Shown here piece after piece: positions 29,663-36,755 of a DNA stretch of 64,000 nucleotides. The first letter of the stretch is position 1; every line of letters starts with the position of its first letter. The notes beneath the pieces were generated by a model. It ran no database searches. It had not been told where the DNA came from and saw nothing but the letters and a program-made list of their open reading frames with translations. The stretch covers positions 310,001 to 374,000 of the forward strand of contig DASTYC010000038.1 in the NCBI GenBank assembly GCA_035765195.1, written 5' to 3'. A program made the position numbers and the translations under genes. This DNA comes from CALAED01 sp035765195. GTDB taxonomy: Bacteria > Actinomycetota > Actinomycetes > Streptosporangiales > Streptosporangiaceae.

Positions 29663-30604
29663 TCAGGAGTCCCCCTTCGCCGAGGCGGCGGGCGCCGCGC
29701 CGCCGAGCAGCAAATACAGCACCGCCATGCGGACCGTCACCCCGTTGGCGACCTGCTCGACGATGGTCGAGCGCGTCGAGTCGGCCACGTCGGCGGCGAT
29801 CTCGACTCCGCGGTTCATCGGGCCCGGATGCATGACGAGCGCGTGTTCCGGCAACTGCCCCATGCGACGGGCGTCCAATCCGTAGCGGCGGCTGTATTCG
29901 CGCACGGACGGGAAGTACGCGGCGTTCATCCGTTCGGCCTGCACCCTGAGCATCATGATCACGTCGCTCTTGGGGATCACCGCGTCCAGGTCGTACGACA
30001 CCGCGCACGGCCAGGTGTGGATGGCTACGGGCAGCAACGTCGGCGGCGCCACAAGGGTCACCTCGGCGCCCAGCGTGTGCAGCAGCAGCACATTGGAACG
30101 GGCCACCCTGCTGTGCAGGATGTCGCCGACGATGGTGATCTGCCGGCCTTCGAGGCCGCCGAGGCGACGGCGCATGGTGAAGGCGTCCAGAAGCGCCTGG
30201 GTGGGGTGTTCGTGCGTGCCGTCGCCGGCGTTGACGACGCTGCCGCGCACCCAGTTGGCGAGGCGGTACGGCGCGCCGGACGCCCCGTGCCTGATGACGA
30301 CGGCGTCGGCGCCCATCGCCTCGAGCGTCAGCGCGGTGTCCTTGAGGCTTTCGCCCTTCGACACGCTCGACCCCTTGGCGGAGAAGTTGATGACGTCCGC
30401 CGACAACCGCTTGGCCGCGGCCTCGAACGAGATACGGGTGCGGGTCGAGTCCTCGAAGAACAGGTTGACCACCGTACGGCCGCGCAGCGTCGGCAACTTC
30501 TTGATCGGCCGGTCGGCGATCCGGGCCAGTTCCTCGGCGGTGTCGAGGACGAGCAGGGCGTCCCCCCGGGTCAGATCGGCCGCCGAGATGAGATGCCGCT
30601 TCAC
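29663..30604 (-). CDS. pyrB: Aspartate carbamoyltransferase catalytic subunit
   Basis: PyrB condenses carbamoyl phosphate with aspartate. FFEDSTRTRISFE (the STRTR phosphate loop), HPTQALLDA and VMHPGPMNRG are diagnostic. The protein has 313 residues and there is no pyrI gene, as in other Gram-positive operons. It begins at a GTG that overlaps the pyrR stop (GTGA). Confidence 0.97.
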   Translation of the reverse strand: MKRHLISAADLTRGDALLVLDTAEELARIADRPIKKLPTLRGRTVVNLFFEDSTRTRISFEAAAKRLSADVINFSAKGSSVSKGESLKDTALTLEAMGADAVVIRHGASGAPYRLANWVRGSVVNAGDGTHEHPTQALLDAFTMRRRLGGLEGRQITIVGDILHSRVARSNVLLLHTLGAEVTLVAPPTLLPVAIHTWPCAVSYDLDAVIPKSDVIMMLRVQAERMNAAYFPSVREYSRRYGLDARRMGQLPEHALVMHPGPMNRGVEIAADVADSTRSTIVEQVANGVTVRMAVLYLLLGGAAPAASAKGDS

Positions 30605-31356
30605 TTTGTCTCCCGCTTAGCCTCGGCGCGCTTTAGGTGCGCGTTTCCCTCACTCGTCCCCCGCTCCTCGGCCGCCGGGGGACGCCATTGGTCCTCCTCG
30701 CGGGGGCCGAGCAGGACGGCGTCGCGGCCGTCGACCTCCGAGAGCAGGACCTTGACCGTCTCGCGCGTGGAGGTGGGGAGGTTCTTGCCGACGTAATCCG
30801 CCCGGATCGGCAGCTCGCGGTGACCCCGGTCGATGAGGATGGCCAGCTGAACGGCACGCGGCCGACCGTGGTCGGTCACCGCGTCGAGGGCGGCCCGGAC
30901 GGTGCGTCCCGAGAACAGCACGTCGTCGACGAGGATCACCAGCTTGCCGTCGACCCCGTCGGGGGGCAGCTCGGTCCTGCCCAGGGCGCGAGCGGGGCGC
31001 AGGCGCAGGTCGTCGCGGTACATCGTGACGTCGAGGCTGCCCCATGGCATGGGGTGTCCTTCGACGGCCCCGATGCGCTCGGCGAGCCGCCGGGCGAGCG
31101 TGACCCCTCGCGTCGGAACGCCGAGCAGGACGACGTCGTGGCCGCCCTTGGTGCGTTCGAGAATTTCATGTGCGATGCGGGTGAGCGCACGGGCAATGTC
31201 GGGGGGCTCGAGAACGGCTTTCGAAGACGGCGTAGTCGGGGCCGGCCGGTCGAGGGAATCGGCGCCGGCTCCGGAATCGGACTCGGCGGCCGTGATGTGC
31301 TGTCCGTCACCGTCGGCCGCACCAGCCTCGGAAGGCATGGAAGCAGCATTCACCAC
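30601..31356 (-). CDS. pyrR: PyrR, pyrimidine regulator / uracil phosphoribosyltransferase
   Basis: PyrR binds UMP or UTP and pyr mRNA to reduce pyr expression, and has uracil phosphoribosyltransferase activity. The PRPP motif VILVDDVLFSGRT is intact. A strong AAAGGAGGT site lies 4 nt before the GTG at 31356, which gives 251 residues. That is about 60 longer than typical: an N-terminal tail of about 45 acidic, Ser-rich residues and a C-terminal tail (EERGTSEGNAHLKRAEAK...) encoded by a repeat related to that between pyrK and pyrD. Confidence 0.94.
   Translation of the reverse strand: MVNAASMPSEAGAADGDGQHITAAESDSGAGADSLDRPAPTTPSSKAVLEPPDIARALTRIAHEILERTKGGHDVVLLGVPTRGVTLARRLAERIGAVEGHPMPWGSLDVTMYRDDLRLRPARALGRTELPPDGVDGKLVILVDDVLFSGRTVRAALDAVTDHGRPRAVQLAILIDRGHRELPIRADYVGKNLPTSTRETVKVLLSEVDGRDAVLLGPREEDQWRPPAAEERGTSEGNAHLKRAEAKRETK
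30615..30666 (-). repeat. Copy of the pyr repeat forming the 3' end of pyrR
   Basis: About 40 of 51 bases match the core of the 96-bp repeat found 8 kb away between pyrK and pyrD. Here the repeat is in frame and encodes the last ~17 residues of PyrR before the 4-bp overlap with pyrB. The hairpin half of the repeat is absent. Confidence 0.75.
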
Positions 31357-31360
31357 AGGA

Positions 31361-31388
31361 ACCTCCTTTCCCGCCTCACGGGACGGGT
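31361..31388 (-). promoter_or_regulatory. PyrR-binding RNA hairpin adjoining the pyrR ribosome site
   Basis: On the minus strand a CCCG/CGGG stem encloses the loop TCCCGTGAGG, directly followed by the pyrR Shine-Dalgarno AAAGGAGGT. The loop fits the UCCNGNGAGGY core of the PyrR-binding RNA known from Bacillus. Its position against the ribosome site suggests translational repression by PyrR, as described for Mycobacterium smegmatis. No separate terminator/antiterminator pair is evident. Confidence 0.7.
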
Positions 31389-31465
31389 TTTAAAGGACGT
31401 CGGGTCTTGCACACGGTAGCAGCTTCGGAGCGTTGACCCGAACGAGACATGCGGTTGTCTGCCCT

Positions 31466-31481
31466 GGTGACAGGGGTCACC
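31466..31481. promoter_or_regulatory. Inverted repeat in the pyrR-bldD divergent region
   Basis: A perfect palindrome GGTGAC-AGGG-GTCACC lies in the 362-bp gap between divergent pyrR and bldD, about 240 bp before bldD. It resembles a BldD box (TNACNC(A/T)GNGTNA), but its centre is one base too short for that consensus. It is a candidate operator only. Confidence 0.4.
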
Positions 31482-31718
31482 TTCACGCGGAGAGCCGGTG
31501 CCGGTTGAGGGCGGAGACGCGTCCGGCGACAACCCCGCGTGACCCCCTCGGCGGCGCGCCGGGACGCGGATTCGCGTGCGGCGGGTTCGACCACATTTTT
31601 CCAATCAGCTTGACCAATGGCCGTACCCGTTTTACCGTCACTGTCCGTAACCATCCCGGGGAATGATTTCCCTGGGGCCGACAACGACGACCCGAGTGAG
31701 CCTTGGAGGGCCGCAACG

Positions 31719-32213
31719 ATGCCGTCTGAATACGCAAAGGCTCTCGGCGCGAGACTTCGCGCCATCCGCACCCAGCAGGGGCTGTCCCTGCATGGAGTGG
31801 AAGAGAAGTCTCGTGGCCGGTGGAAGGCCGTCGTCGTGGGTTCGTACGAGCGGGGCGACCGCGCCGTCACCGTTCAGAAGCTGGCCGAGCTCGCCGAGTT
31901 CTACGGCGTGCCGGTGTCCGAGCTGCTTCCCGGCGGCTCGGCGCCGAGTCCGCTCGGTCCAACGCCGAAACTCGTGATCGATCTCGAGCGACTGCAACAG
32001 CTTCCGAAGGACAAGGCCGGTCCACTCGCCCGCTACGCCGCGACGATCCAAAGTCAGCGAGGCGACTACAACGGAAAGGTCTTGTCCATCAGGCAAGAAG
32101 ACCTCCGTTCGCTCGCTGTGATCTACGACAAATCGCCGACCGAGCTGACCGAAGAGCTCATCGGATGGGGCGTGCTCGACCCTGAGGCGCGCCGCGCCGT
32201 CGAGGCGTTCTAG
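31719..32213 (+). CDS. bldD: BldD developmental master regulator
   Basis: BldD represses sporulation genes during vegetative growth and is dimerised by tetrameric c-di-GMP. The N-terminal XRE-type helix-turn-helix (about 1-70) contains SLHGVEEKSRGRWKAVVVGSYERGD. The C-terminal domain carries the c-di-GMP signature RGD-x8-RQED at residues 114-116 and 125-128, the same spacing and numbering as in Streptomyces (RQDD there). GGAGGG 8 nt before the ATG decides the start, giving 164 residues. It is divergent from pyrR. Confidence 0.97.
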   Translation: MPSEYAKALGARLRAIRTQQGLSLHGVEEKSRGRWKAVVVGSYERGDRAVTVQKLAELAEFYGVPVSELLPGGSAPSPLGPTPKLVIDLERLQQLPKDKAGPLARYAATIQSQRGDYNGKVLSIRQEDLRSLAVIYDKSPTELTEELIGWGVLDPEARRAVEAF

Positions 32214-32267
32214 CCGCGCGGCTTTGCCGCGAGGCCCGTCGGCAGGGCGCACGTCAGCCCGCCGCCT

Positions 32268-32297
32268 GTCGCGGGGTCGCTCCGGCGACGCCGCGAC
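32268..32297 (+). terminator. Hairpin downstream of bldD
   Basis: A 12-bp stem with one G:G mismatch (GTCGCGG-G-GTCGC / GCGAC-G-CCGCGAC) and a TCCG loop lies 55 bp after the bldD stop. It is the likely bldD terminator. A shorter hairpin (CGCGGC-TTT-GCCGCG) occurs immediately after the stop codon. Confidence 0.6.
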
Positions 32298-32424
32298 CCG
32301 GCAGCGCCATGCCGACATACGGCACTGAGCCGTTGCGTGTGACTCGTTGGGCGGGCTGGCTTCCCCGCGTTTATCGCGAGCGTCAGCGGACGCCTGTGTT
32401 CGGCGAGTCCGCGGCTTTGGTGTG

Positions 32425-32462
32425 CGACGACAGCGGCGCGCCGCGGCGCGCCGCTGTCGTCG
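32425..32462. terminator. Perfect 38-bp palindrome between convergent bldD and HEPN genes
   Basis: Positions 32425-32443 are the exact reverse complement of 32444-32462 (arm starts CGACGACAGCGG). It lies in the 382-bp gene-free gap between bldD and the convergent HEPN gene, 134 bp from the latter's stop. A bidirectional terminator is the simplest reading. A short GGCTTTCG follows on the plus strand. Apart from this and the bldD hairpin, I see nothing else in the gap. Confidence 0.65.
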
Positions 32463-32595
32463 GCTTTCGTGCGCCGTCGGGAGAAATGGGCGTGCACTCC
32501 GCGGCAATGGGCGGACGAGGCCACGCGCCTTCGGGCAGGCCGCACCGGCGGGCCGGATCGGGGAGTCTCACCGGCCCACCGGCGCGACGGCGGAA

Positions 32596-33048
32596 TCAGC
32601 TGGCGCGGGCGTCAGGCATGGGCAGGGTCGGCTGGCCGGGCAGGCCGAGGGTCTCCTCGACAAGGGACACGAAGACCTCGGCGTCGTGCAACAGCTCATC
32701 GGCCTCGAACGCGGTCACCGCACGGGGCAGGCCGGCCTCGGCCGCCGCACGCTTGTCGGCGCCCGCGGCGAAGAAGGCGGCCCACTCCCGAAGCGTGGGG
32801 TCGGCGGCCGGCAGCAACACCCACACGCTGCGCGGGCGGCCCCTGCGGGTTGCCTCTACGGGCTCTTTGGCCGCCAGCACCGCCGCGGCGGCCCGCAGCG
32901 CGGCGAGGTGGGCGGCAACGTAACGAAGCTCGGGCCGGGAGGTCTCCGCCGCCTCGGCGAGCCCCTGCCTGGCCGCGTGCAGGAGCGACCCCGCCGAATG
33001 GGCGACTCGGCGGGCCGGTAGGTGCCGCAGGGTTGTGGTCACGGACAT
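32596..33048 (-). CDS. SAV_6107-type HEPN-domain protein
   Basis: The 150-residue helical protein resembles the actinobacterial HEPN family typified by Streptomyces SAV_6107. A central RPSVWVLLP-like stretch (RGRPRSVWVLLPAADPTLREWAAFFAAG) lies between two helical blocks. Members are often near translesion polymerase genes, but their role is unknown. No polymerase gene is next to it here. A LexA-type promoter about 150-200 bp upstream suggests DNA-damage induction. The N-terminus is uncertain. Confidence 0.8.
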   Translation of the reverse strand: MSVTTTLRHLPARRVAHSAGSLLHAARQGLAEAAETSRPELRYVAAHLAALRAAAAVLAAKEPVEATRRGRPRSVWVLLPAADPTLREWAAFFAAGADKRAAAEAGLPRAVTAFEADELLHDAEVFVSLVEETLGLPGQPTLPMPDARAS

Positions 33049-33196
33049 GCCTCCTTCCCCTCAGGCGGCGAGCCGCCAGCACGGGGCCGGTCGGACGAGG
33101 AGCTTCCCCTCTCCCCGTCCGACCGTCGCGTCTCGCTCGACCTGCGCTGCCCGAACGGGACGTGCCCCAGGCGCGGGCCGCGAGTCCCGCGCCGCA

Positions 33197-33212
33197 CCGA
33201 ACTGATGTTCGA
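33197..33212 (-). promoter_or_regulatory. LexA (SOS) box upstream of the HEPN gene
   Basis: The minus strand reads TCGAACATCAGTTCGG, matching the actinobacterial SOS box TCGAAC-N4-GTTCGA at 15 of 16 positions. It begins 9 bp after a -10-like hexamer, so it would overlap the transcription start. The only gene downstream on that strand is the HEPN gene starting at 33048. Confidence 0.7.
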
Positions 33213-33221
33213 TGTACCACC

Positions 33222-33250
33222 AGTAAACCGTCCGGACAGCCGTTCGTCAA
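33222..33250 (-). promoter_or_regulatory. Sigma-70-type promoter preceding the LexA box
   Basis: On the minus strand TTGACG (33250-33245) and TTTACT (33227-33222) are spaced by exactly 17 nt. The predicted start falls at about 33215, within reach of the LexA box at 33212-33197. The arrangement is that of a LexA-repressed promoter. Confidence 0.6.
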
Positions 33251-33347
33251 TGTGTTCGAAAGGCGCCCGTCGGAGCGCGTATCGCCCCAGGTCACCGGCG
33301 TACAGACCTAGTAGAGCAGCCGGGTCCGACAAAACTCCGGCGCGGCC

Positions 33348-34175
33348 TCAGCGGCGGACGTGGACGGGCACATTGGTGCCGACCAGCTTCGGGAACAGGT
33401 CCGCGGTATGCATCGGTATTCGGACGCAGCCGTGCGAGACGGGCGCGAGCGGCACCGAGGGATATCCGTGCACTGCGATCCCGCCGTTGAAGTAGACGGG
33501 GTTGTACAGGTGCCCGAGCGGGCCGTTGTCCCAGCCGTTGACCCGCCTGCCGGTCCGGAAGTCGCCGGTGGAGGTGACGGCGTACCGGCACCGCGGCTTG
33601 TCGGCCCCCGGATCCTTCGCGCAGTAGTAATAGCCGCCGCCCGAGGAGATGTGGGAGATCAACGCCGCCGCGCCGTCCTTGTAGACGACGAGGTACTGAC
33701 GCCGCAGGTCGATGTCGACCCGGTCGTCCTCACGCCGCTTGGTCAGCGGCTTGGGGGTGCGGGGCGCCGCCAGCGCCCGCCAGACGCGCTTGCCCACGGT
33801 CCCGCTGGGCTTGATGCGGTTGACCTTCTCGAACGCCCAGACGGCCAGCTGCGTCGCCGGGCCGTACTTCCCGTCGATCTTGCCCGGGTCGTAGTGCAGC
33901 TCTTTGAGCCGCAGTTGCAGCGCGCGCACGTCGGCGTTGCGCGCGCCCGGCTTCAGCTTGCGTCGCGCCTCCGGCGGCGTGCCCGCCGGCGCGGGCGCCG
34001 GGCTCGCCGAACCGGTTGGCGGGGTGCCCGGCAGGGTCGGCGACGACGGCGCCCGCGGCGCGGCCGTCCGGCTCTGGGCGGCTCCCGCCGGCCGCGTGTC
34101 CCCGGTGTTCGCACACCCCGCGACCAGCACCACGCCGCCGGCGAACAACGCCGCCAGCCCCATTCGTCCGCTCAT
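33348..34175 (-). CDS. L,D-transpeptidase lipoprotein with peptidoglycan-binding domain
   Basis: This enzyme should form 3-3 cross-links in peptidoglycan or attach proteins to it. A signal peptide ends in the lipobox LVAGC, so it is a lipoprotein. A Pro/Ala/Ser-rich linker follows, then a PG_binding_1 domain (ARNADVRALQLRLKELHYDPGKIDGKYG). The YkuD domain has the catalytic SHGCVRI with the preceding HGYPS. A GAGAGGACGAG ribosome site favours the ATG at 34175 (275 residues) over one at 34196. It is divergent from the ybaK-like gene. Confidence 0.94.
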   Translation of the reverse strand: MSGRMGLAALFAGGVVLVAGCANTGDTRPAGAAQSRTAAPRAPSSPTLPGTPPTGSASPAPAPAGTPPEARRKLKPGARNADVRALQLRLKELHYDPGKIDGKYGPATQLAVWAFEKVNRIKPSGTVGKRVWRALAAPRTPKPLTKRREDDRVDIDLRRQYLVVYKDGAAALISHISSGGGYYYCAKDPGADKPRCRYAVTSTGDFRTGRRVNGWDNGPLGHLYNPVYFNGGIAVHGYPSVPLAPVSHGCVRIPMHTADLFPKLVGTNVPVHVRR

Positions 34176-34263
34176 CTCGTCCTCTCGGGACCGCATCCGC
34201 CATTCCCTACGACGATCGGCATCTTCCGCCGGTTCGTTTCCAAAACACCCTTAAGGTCGATCC

Positions 34264-34731
34264 ATGCACCCCAACGCCGAAAATGTGGCCGTCCTTCTGC
34301 GCGAACTCGGTGTCGTCGGGTCCGTTGTCGAGCTGCCCGACCCGGCTCCGACCGCGGCGGCCGCCGCCGCGCAGCTCGGCTGCGATATCGGCGCGATCGC
34401 CAACAGCCTGGTGTTCTCCGCCGACGGCGATCCCCTGCTGGTCTTGACGAGCGGCGCGCATCGCGTGGACACCGTGCGGATCGCCGAGCTCGTGGACGCC
34501 CAGCGGGTCACCCGGGCCACCCCCGAGTTCGTACGGAAGGTGACCGGCCAGCCCATCGGCGGCGTCGCGCCCGTCGGCCATCCGGCGCGGCTGCGGACGC
34601 TCGTGGACGTCTGGCTCTACACGTTCGACGTCGTGTGGGCGGCCGCCGGACACCCGCACACCGTCTTTCCGACCACCTACGACGAGTTGTTGCGCATCAC
34701 CGGCGGCACCCCCGCGGAGGTGGGACCGTAG
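34264..34731 (+). CDS. YbaK/EbsC-family aminoacyl-tRNA deacylase
   Basis: The 155-residue protein is a YbaK/ProX-type editing domain, which hydrolyses mischarged tRNAs such as Cys-tRNA(Pro). It shows the family pattern GAIANSLVFSADGDPLLVLTSGAHRVD with conserved lysine in FVRKVTGQPIGGVAPVGHP and the C-terminal GHPHTVFPTTYDEL. It stands alone, not fused to ProRS. The exact substrate cannot be read from the sequence. Confidence 0.93.
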   Translation: MHPNAENVAVLLRELGVVGSVVELPDPAPTAAAAAAQLGCDIGAIANSLVFSADGDPLLVLTSGAHRVDTVRIAELVDAQRVTRATPEFVRKVTGQPIGGVAPVGHPARLRTLVDVWLYTFDVVWAAAGHPHTVFPTTYDELLRITGGTPAEVGP

Positions 34732-34889
34732 CGACGCGACGGCCGGCGCCCGCGTCGTGCACGCAGCGCAGCGACCTGACTGAGCCGCGTGACCGATGAT
34801 GGCCGTGGGGTGGTGGCGAAGAGCGTTGAGTCGGTAGAAACTGGTGTCAAGACCGGGTAAGCGCGGGCGAATGACGATCCGGAGCGCCG

Positions 34890-35804
34890 ATGGGCGGAAG
34901 CAGCGGCACGATGCGCGCGGGGCCGGCCCGCCGTGACCCCGACTTCCGCGGCATCGACACCGAGGCGCTGGGGCATCTGATCAAACAGGTCAAGGACGCG
35001 ACGACGGCCATCAAGAGCTGGCTCAACGAGCATCCGCTGCCGCCGGAGGTGCCCAGGACGGGCGTGCGGATGGCCACCGAGGTCGACCTGTGGGCGAGCA
35101 GTCAGCTCGGCATGCTGACCCGGCGCCGCAACTACGCGCTCACCCATCCCGACCGCGTCCACGAGATGCCCAGAACCGGCGCGCCCCCGCTGGGCTCCGG
35201 CGCCGGTAAGGGCATCGGTAAGGGCATCGGTAAGGGCCCCGGCAAACCCACTGGCAGCCCCGATGGCAAAAGCGGCGGACGGCGGCCCCGGCACACCACC
35301 CCGTCCGGCGCCGGGCCGCACCTGGGCAACTTCCCGACCCAGCAGGCCGCGGCGAAGGCCGCCGCCGACGACGTACTGGCGTTCAGGCGGGCCCGGGCCG
35401 AGCACGCCGCGCCCCCCGACGCGGTGTGGCGGCGGCTCGGGGCCAACGCCGACGATCCCGACTACACGGCCGCGTTCTATACGCGGCTGGGCGGTGCCGG
35501 CACCGCCGCCCTCATCGCCGCCGCCCACCACGACCGCGCCCGGCTCGCCGTGATCTCCGAGTCGCTCGGCACCGGCAGCCATCACGCCCCGATCGACGAG
35601 AGTTGGCTGCGCGCGCTGCTCGCCGAGGCGGGCCCCGCCCAGCACGCCGAGGTCGTACGCGTGTTGCGCGACGCCGACCTGAGCGACAAGAGCGAGGCGG
35701 CGCTGCGCCGGCTGGGCGATCTCGACGCGCCCGGCTCCCAGGTGCTCGACGCCGGCCGCCCGGCGCCCGGGCAGGCGGACGCCTGCCCGCCGCGAGCGAG
35801 GTGA
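34890..35804 (+). CDS. Unknown protein with WXG100-like N-terminus
   Basis: I do not recognise a named family. The N-terminal 75 residues are helical with IDTEALGHLIKQVKDATTAIKSWL and a WASS turn, recalling WXG100/ESX substrates. A linker follows with tandem GKGIGKGIGKGPGK (about 110-123). The C-terminal part has NADDPDYTAAFYTRLGGAG, a segment I associate with large actinobacterial WXG-type toxin proteins. No toxin domain follows. It is 304 residues and lies 10 bp before a second small protein of similar style. A type VII-secreted pair is inferred. Confidence 0.7.
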   Translation: MGGSSGTMRAGPARRDPDFRGIDTEALGHLIKQVKDATTAIKSWLNEHPLPPEVPRTGVRMATEVDLWASSQLGMLTRRRNYALTHPDRVHEMPRTGAPPLGSGAGKGIGKGIGKGPGKPTGSPDGKSGGRRPRHTTPSGAGPHLGNFPTQQAAAKAAADDVLAFRRARAEHAAPPDAVWRRLGANADDPDYTAAFYTRLGGAGTAALIAAAHHDRARLAVISESLGTGSHHAPIDESWLRALLAEAGPAQHAEVVRVLRDADLSDKSEAALRRLGDLDAPGSQVLDAGRPAPGQADACPPRAR

Positions 35805-35814
35805 CGACGCCGCC

Positions 35815-36153
35815 ATGACCCCGCCCGGATCGGCGCCTCCGCCGCCGCCCAGCAGCCTCCCGCCGCCGATCGAGGGCATCGCCGCGTCGAAGCTGCCCGC
35901 CGGCGAGCGCCCCAACCCCGCGTACAAACGCCTCTACCAGGCATATGAGAGCGCGTACGGCAGCATCGACCGGCTTCGCCGGGCGCTCGACCCGGCCGTG
36001 CGGACCATGCACGCCACCGACGCGTGGCTGGGACCGGAGGCCCGGCAGTGGGACGGCCGATTGATCATCAACCAGCAAAACCTACGAAAGGCGGCAGATC
36101 GTATTCTCTGGGACATATACGACACATTGGCCGCGACCAAACGGACGACCTGA
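35815..36153 (+). CDS. Small helical protein, partner of the preceding gene
   Basis: The 112-residue protein has a Pro-rich N-terminus (PPPPPSSLPPP). Two helices around a turn follow, with DAWLGPEARQWDGRLIIN, again suggestive of the ESX/WXG superfamily although the canonical WxG is not exact. It begins 10 bp after the previous stop on the same strand and is probably co-expressed and perhaps a binding partner. The function is unknown. Confidence 0.7.
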   Translation: MTPPGSAPPPPPSSLPPPIEGIAASKLPAGERPNPAYKRLYQAYESAYGSIDRLRRALDPAVRTMHATDAWLGPEARQWDGRLIINQQNLRKAADRILWDIYDTLAATKRTT

Positions 36154-36179
36154 GTGATACCGCCGGTAGGCTCGGCCCG

Positions 36180-36755
36180 ATGAAAGAGCCGCGCATCCGC
36201 GAGATCGACGCCCGCGGCTATGTGAAGCGGCTGGGCGCGATGCTCGACGTCTATACCGCCGCGATGGATCCGCCGCTCGAACAGCTCCCCGGTCGCCGGA
36301 CGATCATGGAACGGCACGCCACCTACCCCGACTTCCAGGCCTTCGTCGCCGAACGCCGCCGCAGCGTGGTGGGCTTCGTGTACGGGTTCCACGGTGAGAT
36401 CGGCCAGTGGTGGCACGACGTCGTCTATCAGGCCCTCGCCGACCTCGGCTCGGGCCAGGCCGATGTCTGGCTGACCAATCCCTTCGAGGTCGCCGAACTC
36501 CACGTCCACCCGGCGTACCAGGGCCAGGGCATCGGCCGCCGCCTGCTGGAGACGATCTGCGCCGGACGGCCGGAGTCGACGGTCGTGCTGTCGACGTTGG
36601 ACCGTCCGGGCTCGCGGGCCCGCCGGCTCTACCACTCCGTGGGCATGACGGACCTGCTCAGCGGTTTTGAGTTCCCGGGCGGCGGGCCGCGCTACGCGGT
36701 GATGGCCGCCCCGCTGCCGCTGGCCGCGAAGGCGTCGACGCCCAAGAGCGCGTAG
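36180..36755 (+). CDS. GNAT-family N-acetyltransferase
   Basis: The acetyl-CoA binding motif VAELHVHPAYQGQGIGRRLLE is clear (about residues 104-124), followed by SRARRLYHSVGM. The ATG at 36180 gives 191 residues; an open frame upstream is not supported. The substrate is unknown. Its last 64 bp overlap the 3' end of metF on the opposite strand. Confidence 0.88.
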   Translation: MKEPRIREIDARGYVKRLGAMLDVYTAAMDPPLEQLPGRRTIMERHATYPDFQAFVAERRRSVVGFVYGFHGEIGQWWHDVVYQALADLGSGQADVWLTNPFEVAELHVHPAYQGQGIGRRLLETICAGRPESTVVLSTLDRPGSRARRLYHSVGMTDLLSGFEFPGGGPRYAVMAAPLPLAAKASTPKSA

